Shown: positions 39,126 to 49,379 of the stretch, in pieces
Layout of the letters: each line of letters starts with the position of its first letter
Position numbering within the stretch: the first letter of the stretch is position 1
Source of the DNA: Helicobacter sp. MIT 99-5507
GTDB taxonomy: Bacteria; Campylobacterota; Campylobacteria; Campylobacterales; Helicobacteraceae
Assembly: GCF_003364295.1 (NCBI RefSeq)
Contig: NZ_NXLO01000002.1
Coordinates: forward strand, 248,001-312,000
Direction of reading: 5' to 3'
Length of the DNA: 64,000 bases
Translations under genes and position numbers: made by a program
The notes under the pieces: model-generated
The model's input: the letters and a program-made list of their open reading frames with translations, nothing else
What the model was told of the DNA's origin: nothing
Databases searched by the model: none

Positions 39126-40502
39126 TTAATCCTTTAATAAACCAAGCATTTTTTGTTTATAAAATGTTGCTAGTTCTTTTGTAGTCGCTTCAAACCTAGT
39201 AACAAGTATTGGGGTTGTATTGCTAGCACGAATAAGTCCCCAGCCATTTTCAAATACAACTCTAAGCCCATCAATCGTGATGATATCTAGAATCTTTGGA
39301 AAATCACTAGGTGGATTTGATAGCTTGATGGCAAGATTTTCTATAATTTTAAATTTTTCTTCTTCACTAGATTCTACTTTTTCTTCTGGTGTTGAATACA
39401 TTTGTGGAAAACTTTTTATAATATTTTCTACATCTTTGATACTAGAATCTAAGAATAATTCTAATGCTCTAAGCGATGAATACAATGCGTCATCATAGCC
39501 AAAATATCTATCATTAAAAAATATATGCCCACTCATTTCAGCAGCAAGATGAGCATTTGTTTCTTTTAGTTTTACTTTTAGATTGCTATGTCCTGTTTTA
39601 TACATTATAGCTTTGCCAATTTTATTTATCTCATCATACATTATTTTTGAGCATTTCACCTCTCCAATGATTACAGGTTTTAGTCCGCCCTCAAGAATCT
39701 TTCTAGCAAATAATATTGCAAGTTCATCACCTTTAAATGAATAATTTTCACTAAGCAATGCCAATCTATCAGCATCTCCATCATAAGCTATGCCAATTTT
39801 TATGTCATTGTCTTTCATCGCTTTTTTTAAGCTAGTTAGATTCTCTTCTACACTAGGGTCTGGATGGTGATTTGGAAAAGTTCCATCTGGATTTGTATAA
39901 AGTCCTAAAAAATCAATATTTAGATTTTCTAAGACTTTTGTTATTGCAAGTCCTGCTACGCCATTGCCACAATCAAGAGCAACTTTGTATCTAAAATCCC
40001 GTAAATTACTAAAATGATTTGTAAGAAAATTTATATATTCATCTAGGGCATTTATATTTGTTATATCTTTAGTATATTCTTTAAAATTATAGATTTTAGA
40101 TTCTATTAATTTACCAATTTTTTTTATATCTTCTCCATAAAATGGCTCTTTTAGCATTGTGATTTTAAAGCCATTATATTGTGGCGGATTGTGTGAGCCT
40201 GTAATCATTATGCTTGCATCAATATTATCTATATTTTCAAATTTATGATACAAGCTAAAATAAGCTACAGGCGTAGGAATCATTCCCATAAAATATATTT
40301 TTAATCCTTCGCTACTAATTCCATTGCTTAGATAATCAAATAAATCTGGGCTATGGATTCTTGCATCATAGCCAATAGCAATGCTTTTTCCACCTCTTTT
40401 TTTAAGCTCGAGAGCTAGATATTTTCCAATGCTAAAAACTATATCTTTGTTTAAATCTTTTTGATATATTCCTCTAATATCATATTCTCTAAAAATACTC
40501 AT
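39126..40502 (-). CDS. Phosphomannomutase/phosphoglucomutase (AlgC/ManB family)
   Basis: Alpha-D-phosphohexomutase that supplies mannose-1-P or glucose-1-P for LPS and other glycans. The phospho-serine is Ser103 in MITGSHNPP; the magnesium loop is AYDGDADRLA and the sugar-binding loop AEMSGHIFF. 458 residues is the AlgC length. It is divergent from hisC and heads the mutase-pyrC-selU operon. Which hexose it prefers cannot be told from the sequence. Confidence 0.93.
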   Translation of the reverse strand: MSIFREYDIRGIYQKDLNKDIVFSIGKYLALELKKRGGKSIAIGYDARIHSPDLFDYLSNGISSEGLKIYFMGMIPTPVAYFSLYHKFENIDNIDASIMITGSHNPPQYNGFKITMLKEPFYGEDIKKIGKLIESKIYNFKEYTKDITNINALDEYINFLTNHFSNLRDFRYKVALDCGNGVAGLAITKVLENLNIDFLGLYTNPDGTFPNHHPDPSVEENLTSLKKAMKDNDIKIGIAYDGDADRLALLSENYSFKGDELAILFARKILEGGLKPVIIGEVKCSKIMYDEINKIGKAIMYKTGHSNLKVKLKETNAHLAAEMSGHIFFNDRYFGYDDALYSSLRALELFLDSSIKDVENIIKSFPQMYSTPEEKVESSEEEKFKIIENLAIKLSNPPSDFPKILDIITIDGLRVVFENGWGLIRASNTTPILVTRFEATTKELATFYKQKMLGLLKD

Positions 40503-40647
40503 TTATAAACCTTTTTATTGACCTTTATGATTAAATTAAACTATAAAAATTATATATAAAAAATTTAAAGTTATTATTTAATGAAATATTAGTTTTATAT
40601 TATTTGAAATGTTTGTATTTATAAATTAGTATTTAACAAATCTTAGG

Positions 40648-40653
40648 TAAAAT
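40648..40653 (+). promoter_or_regulatory. Probable -10 box (TAAAAT) of the hisC-fliF operon
   Basis: TAAAAT lies 35 nt upstream of the hisC start, in the divergent gap. It would drive hisC, fliF, fliG, fliH and dxs. No sigma-54 (GG-N10-GC) or sigma-28 element was seen, consistent with early flagellar genes being sigma-80-dependent in Helicobacter. Confidence 0.4.
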
Positions 40654-40688
40654 TTTCACATTTTTTAATATTTTGGAGGATTTTGAAA

Positions 40689-41789
40689 ATGGGGTTTAAA
40701 AAACATCTATCTTCTCTTAAATCCTATGAGGCTGGAAAGCCTATAGAACTTGTAATAAGAGACTATGGGATAAGACAAAAAGATATAATAAAATTAGCAA
40801 GTAATGAAAATCCACTTGGGACTTCTAAAAAAGTAATAAAAGCTATAAAAAAAGAAGCAAAAAATTCATATAGATATCCAGATGATTCTATGTTTGAGCT
40901 AAAAAAATCACTAGCTAAAAAATATAAAGTAGATTCTAAAAATATCATCATAGGGCAGGGTAGCGATCAAATTATAGAATTGCTAGTTCAAGCTACTTGT
41001 GGCAGTGAGGATAAAATACTAACAAGCTCTTTGACATTTGCTATGTATGAGATTTATGCTTCACATAATCAAGCAAAAGTCTTAAAGACAAAAGATGGAG
41101 TGCATAATGCAGATCAATTTATAGAAATTTATCAAAAATCAAAGCCAAATTTAGTATTTTTATGTATTCCAAATAATCCTCTTGGAGATTGTTTGGATAG
41201 AAGTGAAGTTTATAGAATCTTAGATTCTATATCAAGCGATACGATTGTAGCTCTTGATTGTGCTTATGGCGAATTTGCTGCATATAAAGATAAAAATAAA
41301 GAGATAAAACCAAAAGAAATAATCAAAAAATATAAAAATTGCATTTATCTTGGCACTTTTTCAAAATTATATGGCTTAGGTGGGCTTAGAATTGGATATG
41401 GAATAGCAGATTCTAATTTTATAGAGATGTTATCAAAACTTAGAGCACCATTTAATATCACAAATCTTTCGCTAAAAGCGGCTATTATTGCATTAGAAGA
41501 TTCTACTTTTCTAAAAAATAGCCTTAAAAATAACTTTAAAGAAATGAAAGTGTATGAAGATTTTGCCAAAAGCAAAAATATAGATTTTATAGAATCTTAT
41601 ACAAATTTTATTACATTTATGTTGCCAAAAAGTATAGATTCTAGTAGCTTATGTGAATATCTTTTAAAACAAGGTGTAATAATTAGAGATTTAAAATCAT
41701 ATGGAATAAATGCAATAAGAATCACAATAGGTTTAAGAGAACAAAATAAAACAACTATAAAATTAATAGATAAATATTTAAAAAGGTAA
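40689..41789 (+). CDS. hisC: Histidinol-phosphate aminotransferase HisC
   Basis: PLP-dependent class I/II aminotransferase of histidine synthesis; some homologues also transaminate aromatic amino acids. ASNENPLG near the N-terminus, DCAYGEF (PLP ring) and the Schiff-base Lys in GTFSKLYGLGGLRIGYG are seen. I chose ATG 40689 (366 residues) because GGAGGA ends 8 nt before it; the in-frame TTG at 40683 is only 2 nt from it. fliF begins 3 bp after the stop. Confidence 0.92.
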   Translation: MGFKKHLSSLKSYEAGKPIELVIRDYGIRQKDIIKLASNENPLGTSKKVIKAIKKEAKNSYRYPDDSMFELKKSLAKKYKVDSKNIIIGQGSDQIIELLVQATCGSEDKILTSSLTFAMYEIYASHNQAKVLKTKDGVHNADQFIEIYQKSKPNLVFLCIPNNPLGDCLDRSEVYRILDSISSDTIVALDCAYGEFAAYKDKNKEIKPKEIIKKYKNCIYLGTFSKLYGLGGLRIGYGIADSNFIEMLSKLRAPFNITNLSLKAAIIALEDSTFLKNSLKNNFKEMKVYEDFAKSKNIDFIESYTNFITFMLPKSIDSSSLCEYLLKQGVIIRDLKSYGINAIRITIGLREQNKTTIKLIDKYLKR

Positions 41790-41792
41790 CAA

Positions 41793-43487
41793 TTGGATAT
41801 AAAGGGATTATTTAATCAGTTTTTACGATTATATGAGAGATTAAATAAACGACAAAGAATAGTCATTATAGGTGGCATTGTTGTTGTTGTATTGTTTCTT
41901 TCATATTTTGTCGTATTTTCTATAAATCAAAGGAATGAAAATAACAATTATGATGTCCTTTTTGAAGGACTAAGCTCAAGTGATAATGCTTTGGTGATTC
42001 AACACTTGCAAAGCAATAATATCCCTTATAAGATTCCAAAAGAAGATACGATTTTAGTTCCAAAAGATGTAGTATATGAGCAAAGAATAGCCCTAAGCAG
42101 CAATGGTATTCCAAAAAATAGTAAAGTTGGCTTTGAGATATTTAATGAGCAATCTTTTGGAATGACAGAATTTGAACAGCAAGTAAAATTGATAAGAGCA
42201 ACAGAGGGCGAATTATCAAGGACGATTGAAAGTCTAAAGCCAATAGATCATGCCACCGTCCATATAGCTTTGCCAAAAGATAGTGTTTTTGTAAGTCAAG
42301 AAGTCCTGCCAACAGCCTCTGTTGTGTTAAATATTCGTCCAAATATGTATCTTTCTGCTTCTCAAATAGATGGTATCAAGAATCTTGTATCATCTGCCGT
42401 ATCAAAGCTTACTAAAGAAAATGTAACTATTGTTAATCAAAATGGTGAGACTTTAGGTTCAAATGATGAAAATACTATCACATCGGAAGCTATAAATACA
42501 CAATTAAAATATAAAAATAATTATGAAAAGATTCTAGAAGACAAGATCTTAGATGTTTTATCACTTGTTGTAGGTGGAAAAGATAGAGTTGTAGCAAAAG
42601 TTACTGCAGAATTTGATTTCTCACAAAAAAATAGCACACAAGAGATATTTGATCCAAATAATGTAGTGCGAAGCGAGCAGAATCTTGAAGAAAGAAGACA
42701 AGGAGGAAAAGAGCCAGAGATAGGAGGCGTCCCTGGTGCAGTTAGTAATATTGGTCCTGTTCAAGGGCTAGATTCAATAGAATCTAGAGAATTGTATGAA
42801 AAAAATCAAACTACCACAAATTATGAAATAAGCAAAACTATATCCCAAATAAAGGGTGAATTTGGCACATTAAAGCGACTAAGTGCTGCCGTTGTAGTTG
42901 ATGGTGATTATGAATTAGTAAATGAAAATGGAACACAAAAATTATCATATATTCCAATTAGTGCCGAAAAGATGAGCGAAATAAGCAATCTAGTAAAACA
43001 AGCTATAGGGTTTTCTGAAACTAGAGGTGATGAAGTTAGTGTAAGTAACTTCAAGCTAAATTCAGCTACAGATTCCTACAAACCAAAAACTACATTAGAA
43101 AAGCTTGCAGCTACCTTATCTCCATTTATTCCACTTTTGAAATATATACTTGTTGCAATTATTATCTTTATTTTTTACAAAAAGATTATTGCACCATTTG
43201 CAGAAAGAATGCTTGATGTTTCAGATAATGTCGAAGATGATGTTGAATCCTTGCTTAAAATTGATGATAGTGAGGAAGAAAGTAATAGAATAAATGATAT
43301 GAGAAAGAAAATCGAAGATCAACTTGGACTTGGCAATTTTAATGAAGATGAAATCAAATATGATGTGTTATTAGAAAAAATGAAAACTATGGTTGCAGAA
43401 AATCCAAGTGAAGTGGCAAATTTATTTCAAACCTTGATACATGATGAATTAGGGATAGAAGAAATTAGTAGCAAGAAAGGAGAATAA
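41793..43487 (+). CDS. fliF: Flagellar MS-ring protein FliF
   Basis: Forms the MS ring and anchors the flagellar export gate and rotor. Two membrane helices (about 23-43 and 445-465) flank the periplasmic ring-building region, with the conserved LLFEGLSSSD-like and VHIALPKDSVF segments; the cytoplasmic tail binds FliG. 564 residues is usual. It starts with TTG at 41793 after AAAAGGTAAC. Confidence 0.95.
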   Translation: MDIKGLFNQFLRLYERLNKRQRIVIIGGIVVVVLFLSYFVVFSINQRNENNNYDVLFEGLSSSDNALVIQHLQSNNIPYKIPKEDTILVPKDVVYEQRIALSSNGIPKNSKVGFEIFNEQSFGMTEFEQQVKLIRATEGELSRTIESLKPIDHATVHIALPKDSVFVSQEVLPTASVVLNIRPNMYLSASQIDGIKNLVSSAVSKLTKENVTIVNQNGETLGSNDENTITSEAINTQLKYKNNYEKILEDKILDVLSLVVGGKDRVVAKVTAEFDFSQKNSTQEIFDPNNVVRSEQNLEERRQGGKEPEIGGVPGAVSNIGPVQGLDSIESRELYEKNQTTTNYEISKTISQIKGEFGTLKRLSAAVVVDGDYELVNENGTQKLSYIPISAEKMSEISNLVKQAIGFSETRGDEVSVSNFKLNSATDSYKPKTTLEKLAATLSPFIPLLKYILVAIIIFIFYKKIIAPFAERMLDVSDNVEDDVESLLKIDDSEEESNRINDMRKKIEDQLGLGNFNEDEIKYDVLLEKMKTMVAENPSEVANLFQTLIHDELGIEEISSKKGE

Positions 43488-44519
43488 ATGGCTTTCAATC
43501 TAACACCAAAGCAACGTGCGCAATATGATGAATTCTCTATGGCAGAAAAAATTGCAATTTTATTAATTCAACTAGGTGATGGTATCACAGGTGATATTTT
43601 CGCTCACTTAGATATAGATTCTATTACAGAGATTTCTAAATATATAGCACAAATCAAAGGCACAGATAAAAATGTTGGTGCAGCTATATTGGAAGAATTT
43701 TACGCTATTTTCCAATCAAATCAATATATAAATGCTGGTGGTTTTGAGTATGCAAAAGAGTTATTATATCGCGTTCTTGGTCCAGATGAAGCAAAAAGAG
43801 TGCTTGATAAATTATCAAAACAAATGCAAACTGCTCAAAATTTCTCATATTTATCAAAAGTAAGACCACAACAACTTGCAGAATTTATTGCAGGCGAGCA
43901 CCCACAAGCAATAGCATTGATTCTTGCACATATGGATTCAAATAGTGCAGCAGAGACTTTGAGCTATTTTTCTGATAATCAAAGAGCCGATGTTGCAATA
44001 AGAATGGCATCTTTGGGAGATATAGCACCACCTATTGTAAAGAGAGTTTCAGCGGTATTAGAAAATCAGCTAGATTCTCTTACTAGTTATAAAGTCGAAG
44101 TTGGTGGTCCAAGAGCTGTTGCAGAGATATTTAATCGCTTAGGACAAAAAGCAGCTAAAACTACAATAGCTCATATTGAGCAAATTGATGAGCAATTAGC
44201 AGCCAAAATCAAAGAGATGATGTTTACATTTGAAGACATTGTCAAACTTGATAATAATGCAATTAGAGAAATATTAAAAAATGTTGATAAAAAGGATTTG
44301 ACATTATCCTTAAAATCAGCACCAGAAGAATTAAAACAGAAATTCTTATCAAATATGAGTCAAAGAGCAGGAGAGCAATTCATAGAAGAATTACAATATC
44401 TAGGTGTTGTTAAGGTAAGGGATGTAGAAAATTCTCAAAGAAAAGTGGTAGAACTTGTCCAAACTCTATCAGAACAAGGAACTATACAAATAGGCGAAGA
44501 AGATGATGTTGTTGAATAG
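43488..44519 (+). CDS. fliG: Flagellar motor switch protein FliG
   Basis: C-ring protein that interacts with the stator and with FliF. 343 residues comprise the N-terminal FliF-binding domain, the middle domain with the EHPQAIALIL motif and the C-terminal torque helix with charged residues (VKLDNNAIREILKNVDKKDLT region). It begins the base after the fliF stop and overlaps fliH by 17 bp. Confidence 0.96.
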   Translation: MAFNLTPKQRAQYDEFSMAEKIAILLIQLGDGITGDIFAHLDIDSITEISKYIAQIKGTDKNVGAAILEEFYAIFQSNQYINAGGFEYAKELLYRVLGPDEAKRVLDKLSKQMQTAQNFSYLSKVRPQQLAEFIAGEHPQAIALILAHMDSNSAAETLSYFSDNQRADVAIRMASLGDIAPPIVKRVSAVLENQLDSLTSYKVEVGGPRAVAEIFNRLGQKAAKTTIAHIEQIDEQLAAKIKEMMFTFEDIVKLDNNAIREILKNVDKKDLTLSLKSAPEELKQKFLSNMSQRAGEQFIEELQYLGVVKVRDVENSQRKVVELVQTLSEQGTIQIGEEDDVVE

Positions 44520-45282
44520 TAATGATAAAAGTATTATTTCTTCACAAGAATTAGATAATCACAATATGGCAAGATATGAGTTTAAAAAAATAAATACAAA
44601 AGAGATAAAAGAAACTAAAAAAAATATTCATATAGAAGAAAATATACCTACTCAAAGTCAAGTATCAATGATACAAAGCAGTATAGAAAAAGAGTTAATA
44701 GAAAAACTTTTGATTAAAAGTGATGATTTGTCGAATTCATTAAATAATTTTCAAATACAATTTGAAAAATTACAATCACAAATAAATGAAAAAGAAAAAA
44801 CAGCAAGAGAAGAAGGCTTTAAAGAAGGAGAATTAAAAGCAACATTAAATTTTAAAGATGAATTAGAAAAAGAAAAAGAAAAAGTCACAAAATCCATCAT
44901 AACACTAAATGAAACAATAGAAAATATAAAAAAACAAATAGTAAATCTAGAATCTGAATTAAGCTCGATTGCTCTTGACATAGCAAAAGAAGTAATAATA
45001 AAAGAAGTTGATACAAATAGCTCAAAAATAGCAGCTTTAATAAGCAAGGAATTGCTCCAATCAATGAGCACAAATCTAAATATCATCATCAAAGTAAATC
45101 CAATAGATTTTGAACATTTAAACAATGTCTTTAAAAATAATCAAAATATCAAAATAAAAAGTGATGATGCAATTCAAAAAGGTGGGGTTGTAGTAATTAG
45201 TGATAATGGCAATATTGATGGAAATATAATGTCAAGATATCAGATTCTAAAACAAAGTGTATTGGAAAATTTTAGAGATTAG
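44503..45282 (+). CDS. fliH: Flagellar assembly protein FliH
   Basis: Negative regulator of the flagellar export ATPase FliI. 259 residues: a variable N-terminus, a long charged coiled coil (about 55-150, with repeated KEK and EKE), and a C-terminal domain resembling the vacuolar ATPase E/OSCP stalk (LSSIALDIAKEVIIKEV). The start at 44503 overlaps the fliG end; MMLL at the start is weak and a later Met is possible. Confidence 0.88.
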   Translation: MMLLNSNDKSIISSQELDNHNMARYEFKKINTKEIKETKKNIHIEENIPTQSQVSMIQSSIEKELIEKLLIKSDDLSNSLNNFQIQFEKLQSQINEKEKTAREEGFKEGELKATLNFKDELEKEKEKVTKSIITLNETIENIKKQIVNLESELSSIALDIAKEVIIKEVDTNSSKIAALISKELLQSMSTNLNIIIKVNPIDFEHLNNVFKNNQNIKIKSDDAIQKGGVVVISDNGNIDGNIMSRYQILKQSVLENFRD

Positions 45283-45303
45283 ATTTTTAAAGTGAGATTT
45301 TAA

Positions 45304-47130
45304 ATGATTGATCTAAAAAACATGAGTATAGATGAATTATGTGCGCAAGCAGAAAGTATTAGAAATAGAATAATAGAAGTTGTTAGCAAAAATGGCGGAC
45401 ATTTAAGCTCGAATCTTGGTAGTGTTGAGCTAATAATTGCCATGCATTATGTATTTGACTGCAAAGAATATCCTTTTATTTTTGATGTTAGCCATCAAGC
45501 ATATGCTCATAAATTAATAACAGATAGATGGGATAGCTTTGATACACTGCGACAAACAAATGGAATAAGCGGATTTACAAAGCCAAGCGAATCTAGTAGT
45601 GATTATTTTATAGCTGGGCATAGCTCTACCTCGCTTTCTCTTGGTGTAGGTGCTGCAAGAGCAATAAGATTAAATAATGAACATAGAATCCCTATTGTAT
45701 TAATTGGTGATGGTGCTATGAGTGCTGGTTTGACTTATGAGGCACTTGATGAGATAGGGGATATAAAATACCCAATGATTATTATATTAAATGATAATGA
45801 AATGAGCATTAGCAAGCCAATAGGTGCAATTAGCAAGTATTTATCTACCACAACTGCTACAAAATTTTATCAAGAAGTAAGAGGTGGAATAAAAAAGATT
45901 TTACAAAATTTACCAGATAGTGCCACTTATATGGCAAAACGATTTGAAGAATCTTTTAAATTAATAACTCCAGGAATCTTATTTGAAGAATTAGGATTAA
46001 ATTATATTGGACCAATAGATGGACACAATATAAGTGAATTGATAAATATATTTCAAAAAGCAAAGAATTTTAATTCACCTGTTTTAATACACACCCAAAC
46101 TACTAAAGGATATGGATATAAGATTGCTGAAGGAAAATATGAAAAATGGCATAGTGTCCCGCCATTTTGCATAGATACAGGGATTCCACTAAATCCTACA
46201 AAATCAATTAATCCAACTAAAATCTTTGCAAATAAATTATTAGAATTAGCAAAAAAAGATGAAAAAATAGTAGGCGTTACTGCTGCTATGCCAAGTGGCA
46301 CAGGGCTTGATCTCTTGATTGATAGTTTCCCAAATCGTTTTTTTGATGTAGCTATTGCAGAAGCTCATGCTACAACTTCAATGGCAGCGATGGCAAAAGA
46401 GGGATATAAGCCATTTGTTGTTATATATTCTACATTTTTACAAAGAGCATTTGATAGCATTATACACGATGTAAGTATTATGAATTTACCTGTGAAGTTT
46501 GCCATTGATAGAGCGGGTATTGTTGGTGAAGATGGGGAAACTCATCAAGGTGCATTTGATATTTCATATCTAAATCTTATTCCAAATATGGTTATTTACG
46601 CCCCAAGAGATGATGAAAGCTTAGAGTTAGCCTTAGAGTTTGCCACAAATTATAATGATTCGCCACTAGCTTTTAGATATCCTAGAGGTGGTTTTTTGTT
46701 GCCAAATAAAACATATCAAAATAATAATTTTGAATTAGGCAAAGCTGAGATCCTAAATAAAGGAAGCGATATTGCATTTTTAGGTTTTGGAAATGGAGTA
46801 GGAAGGGCACATTTGGTAAATGAAGCACTACAAAATAAAGCTACTTTAGTTGATTTGCGATTTGCTAAGCCCCTTGATATTGGTTTGATAAAAGAGATAG
46901 CCAAAACTCATAAAAAACTATATATATTTAGCGATGGTGTAAAGCTTGGTGGCATAGCACAAAATATTAGCTATATTTTATTAGAAGATTCTATATTTAC
47001 TAAAATAAAAAGTTTTGAATTTCAAGATATCTTCATTCCACATGGCAAGACACAAGAAGTAGAAAAAATCTTAAATCTTGATACCCAAAGTATCTTGAAT
47101 GCAATACAAGGAGATCTAAAAAATCTATGA
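45304..47130 (+). CDS. dxs: 1-deoxy-D-xylulose-5-phosphate synthase Dxs
   Basis: Thiamin-diphosphate enzyme that condenses pyruvate and glyceraldehyde-3-P, first step of the MEP isoprenoid pathway. The TPP motif GDGAMSAG is at 135-142 with the NDN about 30 residues later; GGHLSSNLG (31-39) and the second-domain DRAGIVGEDGETHQG are family-specific. 608 residues is usual. It follows fliH by 21 bp, an order I recall from H. pylori, and overlaps the next gene by 4 bp. Confidence 0.96.
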   Translation: MIDLKNMSIDELCAQAESIRNRIIEVVSKNGGHLSSNLGSVELIIAMHYVFDCKEYPFIFDVSHQAYAHKLITDRWDSFDTLRQTNGISGFTKPSESSSDYFIAGHSSTSLSLGVGAARAIRLNNEHRIPIVLIGDGAMSAGLTYEALDEIGDIKYPMIIILNDNEMSISKPIGAISKYLSTTTATKFYQEVRGGIKKILQNLPDSATYMAKRFEESFKLITPGILFEELGLNYIGPIDGHNISELINIFQKAKNFNSPVLIHTQTTKGYGYKIAEGKYEKWHSVPPFCIDTGIPLNPTKSINPTKIFANKLLELAKKDEKIVGVTAAMPSGTGLDLLIDSFPNRFFDVAIAEAHATTSMAAMAKEGYKPFVVIYSTFLQRAFDSIIHDVSIMNLPVKFAIDRAGIVGEDGETHQGAFDISYLNLIPNMVIYAPRDDESLELALEFATNYNDSPLAFRYPRGGFLLPNKTYQNNNFELGKAEILNKGSDIAFLGFGNGVGRAHLVNEALQNKATLVDLRFAKPLDIGLIKEIAKTHKKLYIFSDGVKLGGIAQNISYILLEDSIFTKIKSFEFQDIFIPHGKTQEVEKILNLDTQSILNAIQGDLKNL

Positions 47131-48008
47131 TACTTCGTATTTTTTTAAATAAAAATGAATTATTTTTAACACTTATTTTTTTAGTATTTTTTGTTTTTGC
47201 TATGTTTGATTTATACAATCAAAGTGCGATGAAATATATAGAAGATTCTTTTAGCTTTGCACTAACAAATATTGGCATTGTATCAGTGCTAAAAATAATA
47301 TCTGGGGCAATTCCTCTAACCGATGGGATTAGCGATATATTAGATAAGATATTTAATTTTTTCTTTCTTGCAAATATTTTGATTGGAATCCAATATGTTT
47401 TGCTTATTGTAAATAAGATTCTATTTATAAAGATTCTAATTATTTTATTTTTTGCTTTTAGATTTATCCCTCAATTTAAATCTATTGCAACAAAGATTCT
47501 AATTATTTTATTATTTTTTAATCCTGGGCTAAATCTATATATCGGTGCAATAAAAATCATATCCAATCAAGCAAATATGACTATTAATGATGATTTAGAT
47601 AAAAAGATACATCATATAAAAGATATTTTAGGAATTAATCCTAAGGTTGAAATAGAAATTAGAGAGCTAGGCGATACAAGAGGCACATTATCTAAAGTAA
47701 TAGGCGAGATTGGTATTTTTGGTAAAAATATACAAGATACCGCACAGGCTATCACAAATACGATAATAGACCCAATAGACGCCACTCAAAAGACTTTAGA
47801 TGAAGCAAAAGCAAAAATATTAAAAAGCATGCAAGTAATAGGCGATAGTCTTAGCGTGATTTTAAGTTTAAGTATCAAATATATATTAAATGTATTTTTC
47901 TTATACTTTTTGATGCCTATATTGTATTTTTATATAATGTATAAAGTAATAAACTACAAGCCACTATATCACAAAGAAATCATGCACAGCATTGAAGCAA
48001 AGCTTTAA
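47127..48008 (+). CDS. Membrane protein of unknown function
   Basis: 293 residues. Hydrophobic helices lie at about 12-28, 44-62, 75-100, 100-118 and 121-145, then a soluble helical stretch (about 150-245, with a coiled-coil-like DATQKTLDEAKAKIL) and a last pair near 250-275. KILIIL occurs twice in the membrane part, encoded by a 21-bp DNA repeat (47429-47449, 47492-47512). It overlaps dxs by 4 bp and its stop lies in a hairpin loop shared with gltX. I do not recognise the family; in H. pylori, dxs is followed by lepA instead. Confidence 0.7.
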   Translation: MILRIFLNKNELFLTLIFLVFFVFAMFDLYNQSAMKYIEDSFSFALTNIGIVSVLKIISGAIPLTDGISDILDKIFNFFFLANILIGIQYVLLIVNKILFIKILIILFFAFRFIPQFKSIATKILIILLFFNPGLNLYIGAIKIISNQANMTINDDLDKKIHHIKDILGINPKVEIEIRELGDTRGTLSKVIGEIGIFGKNIQDTAQAITNTIIDPIDATQKTLDEAKAKILKSMQVIGDSLSVILSLSIKYILNVFFLYFLMPILYFYIMYKVINYKPLYHKEIMHSIEAKL

Positions 48009-48017
48009 TTAGCTTTG
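47998..48017. terminator. Bidirectional hairpin between the membrane protein and gltX
   Basis: Arms CAAAGCT (47998-48004) and AGCTTTG (48011-48017) enclose TTAATT, which holds the stop codons of both convergent genes (plus 48006-48008, minus 48005-48007). T/A-rich sequence follows on the plus strand. Seven base pairs with a six-base loop is a modest but plausible terminator. Confidence 0.65.
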
Positions 48018-49366
48018 TTTAAAAATGTATTTATCCTATTTTTTACTTCATCTTTTCCAAGTATAAAAATAAGTTCATTTATGCCAATCCCGCCACTTTT
48101 TCCAAGCAAGGCACATCGCAGGGCACTAAATAATTTACCAATTTTGATATTTTTATCTTCTACAAAATTATGCAAGCAATGGCTTATATTTTCAATGCTA
48201 TCAAAATTATTAATAGAATCTATCGCAGGAATAAGCATTTCTTTTATTTCTTTATCTATTTTTGCATTCATTTTTTCATCATAAGATTCTACTTTTTTTA
48301 GTATAGAATCTATCATATCTTTTAGCTCTATTAGAGTATTTGCTCGCTCTTTAGTTTCTTTTAGCAAAACTTCTTTTTTGCTAGATTCTAGATTGATATT
48401 TAGCATTTTTTCTAATTTTTCATTTTGTGTATTTTTTATATGTAAGTTATTTAACCATAACAATTTGCTCTCATTATATATTGATGGTGAGCTGCTTAGA
48501 TTATCTAGGGTAAATAAATCTATCATTTCTTGCATGCTAAATACTTCTTTGTCTCCATAGCTAAAACCAAGTCTAAGCAAGAAATTTAGTAAAGATTCTC
48601 CTAAATATCCCATTTCTTTATATTCCATAACATTCAAAGCACCATCTCTTTTGCTTAGCTTTTTTCCTTCTTTGTTTAATATCATTGGAATATGGCAAAA
48701 ATTTGGAATCTTAAAATCAAGCGCTTTATATACTAATATTTGTTTTGGTGTATTTGTAAGGTGGTCATCACCTCTTATTATATCAGTTACACCCATTAGG
48801 GCATCATCGATTGCTACTACAAAATTATATGTTGGCGTGCCATCACTTCTTGCAATAATAAAGTCATCCATTTCTTTTGCATTAATTACAATCTTGCCTT
48901 TTAGTTTATCTATAAATTCTATACTTCCATCAAGTGGTGCTTTTATCCTTACGACAGGCTGCACTTTTGGTGGGATTCCAGTAAAATCTCTATATCTATT
49001 ATCATATTTTGCAGTTTTACCTTCTTTTTTTTGCTGTTCTCTTAAACTATCTAATTCCTCTTTTGTCATATAACAATAATAAGCAAGATTCTTTTCTAGC
49101 AAAATATCTATGTATTTTTTATATATTTCTAGTCTCTTTGATTGATAGATGACCTCATCATTATCATAATTAAGTCCAACCCAATCAAATGTCTTTATAA
49201 TCGCTTCTGTAGCTTCAATACTATTTCTATTAAAATCTGTATCTTCGATACGAAGTAAGAATTTACCTTTATTTTTTTTTGCATATAAGAAATTAAATAA
49301 AGCCGTCCTAAGCCCTCCTATATGTAAATATCCAGTGGGGCTTGGAGCAAAACGAGTTACTATCAT
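48005..49366 (-). CDS. gltX: Glutamyl-tRNA synthetase GltX
   Basis: Class I synthetase charging tRNA-Glu. HIGH-like PSPTGYLHIGG is at the N-terminus and KLSKR appears in KKLSKRDGALNV; 453 residues is normal. Helicobacter has two GltX paralogues, one charging tRNA-Gln for later amidation; I cannot say which this is from the sequence. It is convergent with the membrane protein upstream and begins 13 bp after the end of the lipoprotein gene. Confidence 0.95.
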   Translation of the reverse strand: MIVTRFAPSPTGYLHIGGLRTALFNFLYAKKNKGKFLLRIEDTDFNRNSIEATEAIIKTFDWVGLNYDNDEVIYQSKRLEIYKKYIDILLEKNLAYYCYMTKEELDSLREQQKKEGKTAKYDNRYRDFTGIPPKVQPVVRIKAPLDGSIEFIDKLKGKIVINAKEMDDFIIARSDGTPTYNFVVAIDDALMGVTDIIRGDDHLTNTPKQILVYKALDFKIPNFCHIPMILNKEGKKLSKRDGALNVMEYKEMGYLGESLLNFLLRLGFSYGDKEVFSMQEMIDLFTLDNLSSSPSIYNESKLLWLNNLHIKNTQNEKLEKMLNINLESSKKEVLLKETKERANTLIELKDMIDSILKKVESYDEKMNAKIDKEIKEMLIPAIDSINNFDSIENISHCLHNFVEDKNIKIGKLFSALRCALLGKSGGIGINELIFILGKDEVKNRINTFLNKAN

Positions 49367-49379
49367 TGCAATGCCTTTT

